DNA of 64,000 nucleotides from Bog-950 sp046329515 (GTDB lineage Bacteria > Bacteroidota > Bacteroidia > Chitinophagales > LD1). Position numbers and translations under genes: made by a program. The DNA lies in contig JAXLUM010000001.1 in assembly GCA_046329515.1 (NCBI GenBank), positions 1,054,001 through 1,118,000 on the forward strand, in the 5' to 3' direction. Shown piece by piece: positions 1 through 8,504 of the stretch; position 1 is the first letter of the stretch, and each line of letters begins with the position of its first letter. The notes under the pieces are model-generated. The model ran no database searches. It was not told where the DNA came from and saw nothing but the letters and a program-made list of their open reading frames with translations.

Positions 1-2
1 AA

Positions 3-548
3 GGGCAATATCCCTTCGCAACTATTTTAAGTTGCATTGATTCACGCACATCGGCCGAATTGATTTTTGACCTTGGCCTTGGCGATATTTTTAGTGTGCG
101 CATTGCGGGCAATATTGTAAATGATGACATACTTGGCAGCATGGAGTTTGCCTGCAAAGTGGCGGGTTCAAAAATTATTGTGGTGCTGGGCCATACTAAT
201 TGCGGTGCAGTAAAGGGCGTATGCGAGCACGTTGAAATGGGCAATCTTACAGGCTTGCTTCATAAGCTTCAACCGGCATTAAGAAAAACTATGCTTACAG
301 AAAAAAGCACGAATAACCTTGTTGATGCGGTGGCAGAGAATAACGTACACCTTTCTATTGACATGATTTTGGAGAAGAGCCCGATAATTAAAGAGATGGT
401 AGAGAAGGGTGAACTGGGAATTGTTGGCGGTATGTACAACATAGAAAGCGGACAAGTGCATTTTTATGAAGAAGACATCCGTATTAAAGAAAAAACAGCT
501 GAAAGAAAGGCAAGAGAATTAGAGCTTGCCCCAATAATACACAGGTAG
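3..548 (+). CDS. Beta-class carbonic anhydrase, 5' end outside the window
   Basis: Zinc enzyme interconverting CO2 and bicarbonate in the cytoplasm. About 181 C-terminal residues are visible. The frame is open from base 3 and already encodes a conserved CIDSR segment at visible residues 11-15, so the true start lies left of the window; the TTG at base 60 is internal. Zinc ligands of the beta class are all present: Cys11 and Asp13 of CxDSR, then His64 and Cys67 in GHTNCGAV. The gene converges on the phosphate transporter that follows. Family assignment is firm; the physiological role (CO2 supply for carboxylases) is inferred. Confidence 0.93.
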   Translation, partial: GQYPFATILSCIDSRTSAELIFDLGLGDIFSVRIAGNIVNDDILGSMEFACKVAGSKIIVVLGHTNCGAVKGVCEHVEMGNLTGLLHKLQPALRKTMLTEKSTNNLVDAVAENNVHLSIDMILEKSPIIKEMVEKGELGIVGGMYNIESGQVHFYEEDIRIKEKTAERKARELELAPIIHR

Positions 549-614
549 GTTTAGGTTGTCGCTTGGTTTTATGTGTGTGCCCTCTTACCGAAAGGAAAGG
601 GGGCCTTTTTATGC

Positions 615-1610
615 TTAAGCTCCAATTAGGTTCTTAAGAATAAGGTAAGAAACACCGCCAACCAGGGCACTGGCAGGTATGGTAAGTATCCAGGCTATAA
701 CAATGTTACCTGCAATACCCCAACGCACAGCACTAAGGCGCTTGGTCATACCTACACCCATTATGCTACCGGTAATGGTATGTGTGGTTGAAACCGGAAT
801 TTTAAATTCAGTAACGCCAAACAGGGTTAAGGCACCTGCCGTTTCAGCACAGAAACCTTCAAACGGTTTTAACTGGGTAATTTTTTGACCCATTGTTTTT
901 ACAATACGCCAACCACCGAAAATGGTGCCCAGGCCCATCGCTGTATAACAGGCAAAAGGTGTCCAAATCGGCAGGCTATCGCCTTTCTTAACGCTACCTG
1001 CAACAAGAAGGGCTGCCCATATAATACCCATGGTTTTTTGTGCATCGTTACCGCCGTGGCCAATAGAAAACAATGCCGAGGAAAGTAACTGTAAGCGGCG
1101 GAAGTAACGGTCAACTTTAGAGGCTGCAAAGTTTTTGCAGATATTAATTACCAATACAGAAATTAAATAAGCTACTACCATGCCTATAACCGGAGCCAGC
1201 GGTATGAACAACAGTGTTTGGGTTATTTTGCCAAGCACAATGGCTTTCATGCCTGCTTTAGCAAAAGCAGCACCTGCAAAACCACCAAGTAAGGCATGTG
1301 ATGAGCTGGAAGGCAAACCCCAAAACCAGGTTAATAGATTCCATACTATGGCGCCTAACAAGCCACCCATTAAAACAGATTGGCTGATAACATCTTCAGC
1401 TACCATTTTCTTTACGGTATCAGCTACGCCATGCTCTTTAAAGAAGAAGAAAGCAACAAAATTGAAAAACGCTGCCCACATAACGGCCTGAAAGGGCGTA
1501 AGTACCCTTGTTGAAACTACCGTAGCTATGGAGTTGGCAGAGTCGTGGAAGCCATTGATAAAATCAAACAGCAATGCAATTACAATAACTAAAACTAAAG
1601 CAGTGGTCAT
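615..1610 (-). CDS. pit: PiT-family inorganic phosphate transporter
   Basis: Inner-membrane phosphate permease of 331 residues, predicted with about ten hydrophobic segments. The duplicated PiT signature is visible: GFHDSANSIATVV near the N-terminus and GHGGNDAQKTMGII in the second half, each carrying the conserved (N/D)-rich phosphate and cation site. It lies 7 bp downstream of the DUF47 gene on the same strand, a pairing very common in bacteria, so the two are probably co-transcribed from the promoter at 2284-2291. Length is typical of the short PiT proteins of Bacteroidota. The family call is firm; low-affinity uptake is inferred. Confidence 0.93.
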   Translation of the reverse strand: MTTALVLVIVIALLFDFINGFHDSANSIATVVSTRVLTPFQAVMWAAFFNFVAFFFFKEHGVADTVKKMVAEDVISQSVLMGGLLGAIVWNLLTWFWGLPSSSSHALLGGFAGAAFAKAGMKAIVLGKITQTLLFIPLAPVIGMVVAYLISVLVINICKNFAASKVDRYFRRLQLLSSALFSIGHGGNDAQKTMGIIWAALLVAGSVKKGDSLPIWTPFACYTAMGLGTIFGGWRIVKTMGQKITQLKPFEGFCAETAGALTLFGVTEFKIPVSTTHTITGSIMGVGMTKRLSAVRWGIAGNIVIAWILTIPASALVGGVSYLILKNLIGA

Positions 1611-1617
1611 TATAACT

Positions 1618-2262
1618 TTATGAGTTCTTCACTATTATGGTTTCAATAACATTGGCCACGTCTTCGCACTTATCAGTAGCGGTTTCCATATTGGCCAGTA
1701 TCTCTTTTATTTTCAAAATGCGCACGGCATCTTTTTCGTTGTTGAACAGGTCAGCAATAGCGCCGTCAAAAATATCGTCGGCATGGTTTTCTAAACTGTT
1801 TATGCGCACAATGGCTTCGCGTATACGTACTGCGTTGCTCATATCCTTCATGCCTGAAACAGCTACATGAATCTCTTTAGCTGAATGTTCAATAATTTCA
1901 GCAAGCTTTTTCATGGCCAACGAAGTTTCATCAATCTTATACATGTCAAAACGCTTTGATGAGCCATGTATATAATCAACAATATCATCCAAAGCCGAAG
2001 CCAGGTAGGATATGTCTTCGCGGTCGAATGGGGTAATGAAATTGGTAGAAAGCTCAGTAAATATCTGGTGAGTAAGTTCATCACCCACATGTTCCAGATC
2101 TGAAATTTTCTTTACCAGTTCCGGGCGCTTTTCAACTGAGGCATTAACCAGTTCTGAAAACACCTTGGAAATCTCTACAAGGTTATCGGATGACTGCGCG
2201 AAAAGCTTAAAAAATTGTTTGTCTTTAGGGATTAGAAAGGAGAAGAAATTTCCTAAGGCCAT
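1618..2262 (-). CDS. DUF47 (PhoU-like) partner of the PiT transporter
   Basis: A 214-residue all-helical cytoplasmic protein of the DUF47 family, related in fold to PhoU and usually encoded beside pit genes, where it is thought to regulate or assist phosphate transport. The start is set at the ATG at 2262 (MALGNFFSFLIPKD). A longer in-frame start at 2286 would lie inside a perfect TAnnTTTG promoter element (2284-2291), so it is unlikely. The protein is rich in E/D-(x)n-H helix segments expected for the metal-binding helices of this fold. It is the first gene of a two-gene operon with pit. Confidence 0.9.
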   Translation of the reverse strand: MALGNFFSFLIPKDKQFFKLFAQSSDNLVEISKVFSELVNASVEKRPELVKKISDLEHVGDELTHQIFTELSTNFITPFDREDISYLASALDDIVDYIHGSSKRFDMYKIDETSLAMKKLAEIIEHSAKEIHVAVSGMKDMSNAVRIREAIVRINSLENHADDIFDGAIADLFNNEKDAVRILKIKEILANMETATDKCEDVANVIETIIVKNS

Positions 2263-2283
2263 ATCTGTTAGTTGAATTGCGCG

Positions 2284-2291
2284 CAAATTTA
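2284..2291 (-). promoter_or_regulatory. Bacteroidota -7 promoter element for DUF47-pit
   Basis: On the minus strand this reads TAAATTTG, an exact match to the Bacteroidota -7 consensus TAnnTTTG. It lies 21 bp upstream of the ATG at 2262, giving a leader of roughly 15 nt. It excludes the longer in-frame start at 2286. Confidence 0.6.
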
Positions 2292-2411
2292 AGCGAATAT
2301 TAAAACCCTGTTAATTTATCTGTAACGTAATGTTGGTAACTAACTTATTGAAAGCATGCCCGGGTGCCGTGAATCACCCCAATGGGTGATTTCTTCATTT
2401 TGGCCAATATG

Positions 2412-2419
2412 TATATTAG
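2412..2419 (+). promoter_or_regulatory. -7-like element abutting the GH3 gene start
   Basis: TATATTAG, followed by CGGCGT and then the ATG. The same 17-base layout occurs before the GT9 gene at 18403. The spacing puts the expected transcription start at or within a few bases of the ATG, so the mRNA may be leaderless. The element departs from TAnnTTTG at one position. Confidence 0.45.
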
Positions 2420-2425
2420 CGGCGT

Positions 2426-3919
2426 ATGTCAATAAAATCTATAGCGGCAGGGCTGGCCGCAAGGGTTATCCGCTCACAGGTTTATAGTAGTCAGCAACAG
2501 GCGGTAAACCTGCAGCATAAGCTGCTTATACATCTTATTAAAACTGCGGAACAAACAGAAATTGGTAAAAAGTATGGTTTTAGTAAGGTTAAGAATTACG
2601 ACGATTTCAAAAAAGCGGTTCCTGTTATAGACTACGAGGACCTGAAAGATGAAATTGAATTAATAGCTGATGGGAAGCAAAATGTACTTTGGCCGGGTTT
2701 GCCGCTTTACTTTTGCAAAAGCAGCGGCACCACAAGCGGCACCAAATATATACCGGTAAGCAGGGCGCAAATCGGTAATATGATTACTTCAGCCCGCAAT
2801 GCCACTATGCTATACGTAAGCGAAACAAACAGTGCAGCTATTTTCAACCACAAAATGATATTTCTGCAAGGTTCGCCCGAATTGGAAAAACATGGCCAGA
2901 TATCCACTGGGCGTTTAAGTGGCATAGTTTACCATCATGTGCCCTCATACGCTCAATCCAACCGTATGCCCTCTTATGCCCTAAACTGCATTGAGGATTG
3001 GGAAGAAAAAGTAGAAGCCATTGCCAAAGAAACGTTGAAAGAACGCATGAGCCTGATAAGCGGCATACCGCCCTGGTGCGTAATGTATTTTGAGAAATTG
3101 TTAGAACTAAGCGGCAAACAAACGATAAAAGAAGTTTTTCCCGATTTTAAAGTGTTTATGTATGGCGGGGTTAACTATGAACCTTACCGCCATAAAATTG
3201 AAAACCTTATTGGTTTTAAAATTGATTCGGTAGAAACCTACCCGGCAAGCGAAGGCTTTATAGCATACCAGGATAGCCAACAGCAGGAAGGCATGCTGCT
3301 GAATATAGATGGAGGCTTATTTTATGAGTTTGTAAAAGCACAGGATATTTCGCTTGAAAACCCAGAGAGAATTTCTCTGCAGGATGTTGAATTAGGTGTA
3401 AACTATGCATTATTATTAAGCACAAACAGTGGTTTATGGGCTTATAACATAGGTGATACGGTAAAGTTTGTTTCTAAAAATCCCTATCGCATTGTTGTAA
3501 CGGGCCGTACCAAACATTTTATTTCAGCCTTTGGCGAACATGTAATAGGCGAGGAGGTGGAGTTTGCCATACTACGCGCTATGCGCGATATGCATTGCGG
3601 CGTAACTGAATTTACCGTAGCCCCACAGGTTAATCCGGCTGAAGGCTTGCCCTACCACGAATGGTTTGTGGAATTCAGTAAGCCGCCGGCCAGCATAAAT
3701 GCCTTTGCGGGTTTGGTTGATAAGTACATGCGCGGCCGTAACGCCTATTACGATGATTTACGGAAGGGGCACATTATTCAACCGCTTAAGCTGCACAACG
3801 TAAAGCCGGGCACCTTTGTAGAGTTTATGAAAGGCAGGGGCAAATTAGGCGGACAAAACAAGGTGCCGCGCCTTACAAACGACCGCAGCATTGCCGATGA
3901 ATTGGTTAAGTTTCTGTAA
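2426..3919 (+). CDS. GH3-family acyl-adenylating (amide synthetase-like) protein
   Basis: A 497-residue protein of the GH3 auxin-responsive family within the firefly-luciferase/acyl-CoA-synthetase superfamily. Plant members adenylate an acid such as IAA or jasmonate and conjugate it to an amino acid; bacterial members are widespread in Bacteroidota and mostly uncharacterised. Visible motifs: the phosphate-binding SSGTTSGTKYIP loop at about residues 99-110, an acceptor segment VETYPASEGF, and the hinge/C-terminal TGRTKHFIS at about residue 359. Length is close to the bacterial family norm. It has its own promoter directly against the ATG and no evident operon partner, so the substrate cannot be guessed from context. 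Confidence 0.85.
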   Translation: MSIKSIAAGLAARVIRSQVYSSQQQAVNLQHKLLIHLIKTAEQTEIGKKYGFSKVKNYDDFKKAVPVIDYEDLKDEIELIADGKQNVLWPGLPLYFCKSSGTTSGTKYIPVSRAQIGNMITSARNATMLYVSETNSAAIFNHKMIFLQGSPELEKHGQISTGRLSGIVYHHVPSYAQSNRMPSYALNCIEDWEEKVEAIAKETLKERMSLISGIPPWCVMYFEKLLELSGKQTIKEVFPDFKVFMYGGVNYEPYRHKIENLIGFKIDSVETYPASEGFIAYQDSQQQEGMLLNIDGGLFYEFVKAQDISLENPERISLQDVELGVNYALLLSTNSGLWAYNIGDTVKFVSKNPYRIVVTGRTKHFISAFGEHVIGEEVEFAILRAMRDMHCGVTEFTVAPQVNPAEGLPYHEWFVEFSKPPASINAFAGLVDKYMRGRNAYYDDLRKGHIIQPLKLHNVKPGTFVEFMKGRGKLGGQNKVPRLTNDRSIADELVKFL

Positions 3920-4001
3920 TTTCTACAAAGGCTTGCTGCTTAATGCCTTATAACCCTTGTTTCGGGAACCATTGTTACCCTGTTTAGCGGTGGTTTTTTC
4001 A

Positions 4002-4009
4002 TACATTTG
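4002..4009 (+). promoter_or_regulatory. Bacteroidota -7 promoter element for rseP
   Basis: TACATTTG matches TAnnTTTG exactly and lies 16 bp before the ATG at 4026. It supports that ATG over a longer in-frame TTG start at 3957, which would sit upstream of the promoter. Confidence 0.65.
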
Positions 4010-4025
4010 CCGCTCAAATTTTATA

Positions 4026-5378
4026 ATGGAAACTCTTATTAAGGTAGCTCAATTTATTCTCAGTCTCTCTATACTTGTAACCCTGCACGAATTCGGGCAT
4101 TACATAACCGCCCGTATGTTTAAAACCAGGGTTGAGAAGTTCTACCTGTTTTTTGATTTCCTTTTCCCTTTTCCTAACCTGCTGAATTTTGCCCTGTTTA
4201 AAAAGAAGATTGGTGATACTGAGTATGGCCTGGGATGGTTTCCTCTAGGCGGCTATGTAAAAATTGCGGGTATGGTAGATGAAAGCATGGATGAGGAGCA
4301 AATGAAGCTGCCCCCTCAGCCTGATGAGTTCCGCAGTAAAAGACCTTACCAGCGCCTTATAATTATGCTGGGCGGTATTATCATGAACATACTTTTGGCA
4401 TTCGTTATTTACGGGCAAATGCTTTATTGGTGGGGCGAAAGCTATCTGCCGGTTGAAAATGTAACCTATGGCTTTGTGGTGGATTCTACAGCCAATAAAA
4501 TAGGGCTGCATGATGGCGATAAGATATTGAGCTACGATGGGGGTAGAAAGTTTACGCATGCAGGAACAATAGGTGTTGACCTTCTTTTGGAAAATGCAAA
4601 AACGATAGAAATTGAACGTAACGGGGAGAAGAAGTCCTTAGAAATTCCAGGTTCAGTTTACCGCGAGATTTTTGCTACCATGGGCGAAACCTTTGCCTTA
4701 CCTATTATACCCTGCTATGTTGATACCATATTCCCAACTTATGCCCTTTATAAAGCAGGTGGTAAACAAGGCGATCAAATTATAGGTTTAGATACTATTC
4801 CTATTCGCTACTTCCACGAGTTTAAAAAGACCTTGCCTGATTTTAAGGGTAAAGCAACCGTTATTACCGTTTTGCGCGGAGCTGATACCGTGGCTATTCC
4901 AATCACTATTCCTGATTCTGCTAAAGTTGGCTTTGCGCCGGATGAAGAAAAGCACTTTACCATCTTAGAAAAGAAATACAGTCTGCTGGCTTCAATACCT
5001 GCAGGTATAGGTAAAGGGTATAATACATTTATTAAATACATTAAGCAGTTCCGCCTGATTTTTAACCGCGAGATTAAGGGTTACAAAAAAGTAGGCAGCT
5101 TTATTACCATAGCCAAGCAGTTTTCACCTAAATGGGATTGGGTTCGTTTCTGGAGTTTAACGGCTTTCCTTTCTATTGCATTGGCCTTTGTAAACCTGTT
5201 ACCTATTCCGGCATTGGATGGCGGCCACGCTTTGTTTACTCTTGTTGAAATGATAACCGGACGGGCGCCGAGCGAGAAATTCCTTGAACGTGCGCAGGTG
5301 GTAGGTATGATCATCATTTTTGGCCTTATGATATTTGCATTGGGCAACGACTTTTTACAGAACTTCTTTAACAGATAG
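4026..5378 (+). CDS. rseP: RIP metalloprotease RseP (site-2 protease)
   Basis: Inner-membrane zinc protease of 450 residues that cleaves transmembrane substrates, for example anti-sigma factors during envelope stress. HEFGHY at residues 21-26 is the HExxH zinc site in the first membrane helix. The C-terminal LLPIPALDGGH segment (near residue 397) supplies the third ligand and the family LDG motif. Between them lie two segments of PDZ character (near residues 150-210 and 235-300). The start is METLIKVAQ, 16 bp after a TACATTTG promoter. It is followed after 14 bp by the P5C dehydrogenase gene, so the two may be co-transcribed without an obvious functional link. Confidence 0.93.
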   Translation: METLIKVAQFILSLSILVTLHEFGHYITARMFKTRVEKFYLFFDFLFPFPNLLNFALFKKKIGDTEYGLGWFPLGGYVKIAGMVDESMDEEQMKLPPQPDEFRSKRPYQRLIIMLGGIIMNILLAFVIYGQMLYWWGESYLPVENVTYGFVVDSTANKIGLHDGDKILSYDGGRKFTHAGTIGVDLLLENAKTIEIERNGEKKSLEIPGSVYREIFATMGETFALPIIPCYVDTIFPTYALYKAGGKQGDQIIGLDTIPIRYFHEFKKTLPDFKGKATVITVLRGADTVAIPITIPDSAKVGFAPDEEKHFTILEKKYSLLASIPAGIGKGYNTFIKYIKQFRLIFNREIKGYKKVGSFITIAKQFSPKWDWVRFWSLTAFLSIALAFVNLLPIPALDGGHALFTLVEMITGRAPSEKFLERAQVVGMIIIFGLMIFALGNDFLQNFFNR

Positions 5379-5392
5379 TAAACTATATACAT

Positions 5393-7030
5393 ATGGCAAC
5401 AGGATTTTTTAAAGTACCCATTGCAAAGAACGAACCGGTAAAGAGTTATGCTCCCGGCTCGCCTGAAAGAATTGAACTGAAAAAGAAACTGGCCGAAATG
5501 CGTGCTGAGGTACGTGATATACCCATGTTTATCGGTAACAAGCTGGTAAAGGAAGGGAAGAAGTTGCCGTTAACCCCGCCACACGACCATAAGCACTTAT
5601 TAGGGTATTACTACAAAAGTGAATCAAAACATATTAAGCAGGCCATTGATGCCGCCCTTGCTGCCCGTAAAAAATGGACGGCTATGGAATGGGAGCAGCG
5701 CGCTGCTATATTTTTAAAAGCTGCTGATTTAATTGCCGGCCCTTACCGTGCCGAATTGAATGCAGCAACTATGCTTGGTCAATCAAAGAATGCTTTTCAG
5801 GCTGAAATTGATTCTGCCTGCGAGATAATAGACTTTCTGCGCTTTAATGTGCAGTACATGACGGAGATATACTCTATACAGCCGGAAAGTTCACCCGGTA
5901 TTTGGAACAGATTAGAGTGGCGCCCGCTGGAAGGATTTATTTATGCGCTTACGCCTTTCAATTTTACAGCTATTGCCGGCAACCTGCCTACCAGTTGTGC
6001 AATGATGGGCAATGTAGTGGTATGGAAGCCTTCTAATACACAGGTTTACTCTGCATACGTGCTGATGAAAATTTTCCGTGAAGCGGGAGTGCCGGATGGT
6101 GTTATTAACCTAATCTATCCTTCAGGTCCTGATGCGGCGGATGTAATCTTCTCTCATCCTGATTTTGCCGGTATTCACTTTACAGGCTCTACCGAAGTGT
6201 TCCAGAACATATGGAAGAATATAGGCGACCATATTCACATGTATAAAACTTACCCGCGCATTGTTGGCGAAACAGGCGGTAAAGATTTTATACTGGCCCA
6301 TAAGAGTGCGGACCCCAAAGTAGTAGCTACGGCCATTTCGCGCGGCGCATTTGAATACCAGGGGCAAAAATGTTCGGCTGCCAGCCGTGCCTATGTGCCT
6401 TCAAACTTGTGGCCTGCGGTTAAAAAGCAAGTTCTGGCTGATTTAGCAAGCATGAAGGTGGGTGGCGTTGAAGATTTCGGCAATTTTATAAACGCCGTTA
6501 TAGATGAAAAGAGTTTTGATAAACTGGCCGGCTACATTGCTAACGTAAAGAAGAGCAAAGGCGAAGCGAAAATTATAGCCGGTGGCAAATGCGATAAAAG
6601 TAAAGGTTGGTTTATTGAGCCCACTATCATACAGGTAACTAATCCCAAATACGTTACTATGTGCGAAGAGCTTTTCGGCCCTGTATTATCGATTTATGTT
6701 TACGAGGAAGACAAGTTTGAGGATATTATTAAGGTGGTTGACTCAACCTCTATCTATGCGCTAACGGGCTCAATTATTTCGCAGGACCGTTATGCTATAG
6801 AACTGGCAACAAAACGCCTGAGCAATGCTGCCGGTAACTTCTATGTTAACGATAAGCCAACAGGCGCCGTAGTAGGCCAGCAACCATTTGGCGGAAGCCG
6901 CGGTTCGGGCACCAATGATAAAGCGGGTAGTATGGTTAACTTAATGCGTTGGGTTTCTCCGCGCAGTATAAAGGAAACCTTTGCTCCGCCGGTTGATTAC
7001 CGCTACCCGTTTTTATCACCGGATAAGTAA
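5393..7030 (+). CDS. pruA: L-glutamate gamma-semialdehyde (P5C) dehydrogenase
   Basis: A 545-residue aldehyde dehydrogenase oxidising glutamate-5-semialdehyde (from proline via P5C) to glutamate with NAD+, the second step of proline catabolism. Catalytic Cys327 lies in YQGQKCSAAS and the general-base Glu293 in GETGGKDF. The N-terminal 40 residues and the overall length match the stand-alone PruA type rather than the bifunctional PutA fusion. Proline dehydrogenase is not in the window. It starts 14 bp after rseP and has a Shine-Dalgarno-preceded membrane protein gene downstream. Confidence 0.93.
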   Translation: MATGFFKVPIAKNEPVKSYAPGSPERIELKKKLAEMRAEVRDIPMFIGNKLVKEGKKLPLTPPHDHKHLLGYYYKSESKHIKQAIDAALAARKKWTAMEWEQRAAIFLKAADLIAGPYRAELNAATMLGQSKNAFQAEIDSACEIIDFLRFNVQYMTEIYSIQPESSPGIWNRLEWRPLEGFIYALTPFNFTAIAGNLPTSCAMMGNVVVWKPSNTQVYSAYVLMKIFREAGVPDGVINLIYPSGPDAADVIFSHPDFAGIHFTGSTEVFQNIWKNIGDHIHMYKTYPRIVGETGGKDFILAHKSADPKVVATAISRGAFEYQGQKCSAASRAYVPSNLWPAVKKQVLADLASMKVGGVEDFGNFINAVIDEKSFDKLAGYIANVKKSKGEAKIIAGGKCDKSKGWFIEPTIIQVTNPKYVTMCEELFGPVLSIYVYEEDKFEDIIKVVDSTSIYALTGSIISQDRYAIELATKRLSNAAGNFYVNDKPTGAVVGQQPFGGSRGSGTNDKAGSMVNLMRWVSPRSIKETFAPPVDYRYPFLSPDK

Positions 7031-7040
7031 GCTATAAAAT

Positions 7041-7048
7041 AAAGGAGG
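7041..7048 (+). promoter_or_regulatory. Strong Shine-Dalgarno, unusual in this genome
   Basis: AAAGGAGG lies 12 bases before the ATG at 7061. Most genes in the window have A-rich leaders with no such sequence, as is usual in Bacteroidota, so this near-perfect anti-16S match stands out. The spacing is slightly long. Confidence 0.45.
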
Positions 7049-7060
7049 CAGCTAATACCT

Positions 7061-7624
7061 ATGAAAATTGTCTTCTCTACTCTTTCAGCTGTTTGTATTC
7101 AATTAATCGGCGCTTTGGTATTGTATGACCTTTGGCGCTCACCGCGCTATGGCTGTTCAGGCATGGGTGAAGCGTATATAGCCATGCTGTTGTTTATACC
7201 GGTTTGTGGCTTGGTGGTAGCGGCTGTGGTATTTGGTTTTACAGGCTTTAAAACCAGGCAGTGGATATTACTATTGCCTGCCGTTGTAATAGCGTTTAAT
7301 GTTACCGCGGCTTATGCAATTGGGGCCTATTACAGCAATTGCGATAAGGACGCCGCTTTCTATACCAATCATACACAAAGCCACTACCAGGGAAACGATT
7401 TAGCTCTTCGAAAAGATCATACTTACACAGCAAGCGGAAGCAGCCCCTGCATGGCTTGTAAGTTCACCTCAGTGTACAGTTGGAAGGGTGATACCCTGCA
7501 TCTTGATGCTAAGAACATACCACCTGAAATGGTGAAAGACTATATTAAGCAGAATGATTGGCTTAAACCCATTGGTGAACGATATGCAGATTCAACAGCC
7601 TGGCTTCGCCTTCGGCAGAAATAG
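7061..7624 (+). CDS. Hypothetical membrane protein
   Basis: A 187-residue protein I do not recognise. Three hydrophobic segments (about residues 5-22, 37-58 and 65-87) are followed by a polar C-terminal half of about 100 residues containing a CMAC motif (CxxC) that could bind metal or form a disulfide. The C-terminal part reads like a small extracytoplasmic beta domain with YSWKGDTLHLD. The gene starts 30 bp after pruA and has an unusually good Shine-Dalgarno. It could be the third gene of an rseP-pruA transcript or independent. Confidence 0.7.
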   Translation: MKIVFSTLSAVCIQLIGALVLYDLWRSPRYGCSGMGEAYIAMLLFIPVCGLVVAAVVFGFTGFKTRQWILLLPAVVIAFNVTAAYAIGAYYSNCDKDAAFYTNHTQSHYQGNDLALRKDHTYTASGSSPCMACKFTSVYSWKGDTLHLDAKNIPPEMVKDYIKQNDWLKPIGERYADSTAWLRLRQK

Positions 7625-7647
7625 TTGCTTTTTGTTACTTTGCCTTT

Positions 7648-8445
7648 ATGCAATTAAAAAACAAAGTGGTTTGGCTTACCGGTGCCTCAAGCGGCATTGG
7701 CGAAGCATTAGCTTATGCGTTGGCGGCTGAAGGCTGTAAATTGGTATTATCTGCCCGCCGTTTAAATGAATTAGAGCGGGTTGCTAAAGCGGCTAAGCTT
7801 ACGGAGGGCAATTATTTATTGTTGCCTTTAGATCTTGCGGACCAAAGTAATTTTGAAGTAAAGAAGAATGAGGTGCTGCAAAAGTTCGGTAGTGTTGATG
7901 TATTGATTAATAACGGCGGTATCAGCCAACGCTCCCTTGCAAAGGATACCGGCCTTGAGGTAGACCGGCAGATTATGGAAGTAAATTACTTTGGCACAAT
8001 AGCGATTACCAAAATAATACTGCCACAGTTTATAAAGCAGAAAAGCGGCATGTTTGTTACAGTTACCAGCGCCGTGGGCAAATTCGGTTCGCCCTGGCGT
8101 AGTGGTTATTCAGCCAGTAAGCATGCACTGCACGGTTTTTTCGATTCGTTGCGCGCTGAGCACTATAGTGATAACATTAAAGTGCTGTTGGTATGTCCCG
8201 GCTTTATACAAACCAATGTTTCTGTTAACGCTTTAACCGGCAGCGGAGAAAAGTTGGGCACTATGGATGCTGCCACGGCAAAGGGATTAACAGCAGAAGA
8301 TTGCGCTGCCCAAATAATTTCAGGTATAAAAAGTGAGAAGGAGGAGATAGTAGTAGCCGGCATTAAGGAAAGCTTTGGTGTATGGATGAAGCGCTTCTTC
8401 CCGGGGATCTTCTCAAAAATGCTGCGCAAAATGGCCGTGCGGTAA
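7648..8445 (+). CDS. SDR-family NAD(P)-dependent oxidoreductase
   Basis: A 265-residue classical short-chain dehydrogenase/reductase with a Rossmann fold. The cofactor loop TGASSGIGE is at residues 11-19, NNGGIS follows, and the catalytic Tyr154 and Lys158 lie in YSASK with an upstream VTSAVG serine. The sequence resembles the DHRS7-like group that acts on hydrophobic carbonyls, but substrate cannot be read from sequence. A TTACTTTG element lies only 5 bp before the ATG, suggesting a near-leaderless message. It is followed by a hairpin terminator shared with the convergent lipoprotein gene. Confidence 0.9.
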   Translation: MQLKNKVVWLTGASSGIGEALAYALAAEGCKLVLSARRLNELERVAKAAKLTEGNYLLLPLDLADQSNFEVKKNEVLQKFGSVDVLINNGGISQRSLAKDTGLEVDRQIMEVNYFGTIAITKIILPQFIKQKSGMFVTVTSAVGKFGSPWRSGYSASKHALHGFFDSLRAEHYSDNIKVLLVCPGFIQTNVSVNALTGSGEKLGTMDAATAKGLTAEDCAAQIISGIKSEKEEIVVAGIKESFGVWMKRFFPGIFSKMLRKMAVR

Positions 8446-8451
8446 CTAAAA

Positions 8452-8482
8452 TTAAAAAGCCGGAAGCAAACTGCCCCCGGCT
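8452..8482 (-). terminator. Intrinsic terminator between convergent genes
   Basis: On the minus strand AGCCGG pairs with CCGGCT (8458-8463 with 8477-8482) followed by a T-run. It ends the PKD lipoprotein transcript and may also act on the SDR transcript, which has a weaker tail. Confidence 0.6.
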
Positions 8483-8504
8483 GAATAAGATATTACTGAA
8501 GTGT

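Noticed and set aside
573..612. Possible terminator CCCTCTT...AAAGGGGG before the PiT gene
   Set aside because: The arms pair poorly, with mismatches in the middle and no stable loop, so I do not list it.
3957..4025. Longer N-terminus for RseP from a TTG
   Set aside because: The extra 23 residues lie upstream of and across a perfect TACATTTG promoter, and HEFGH should be near the N-terminus.
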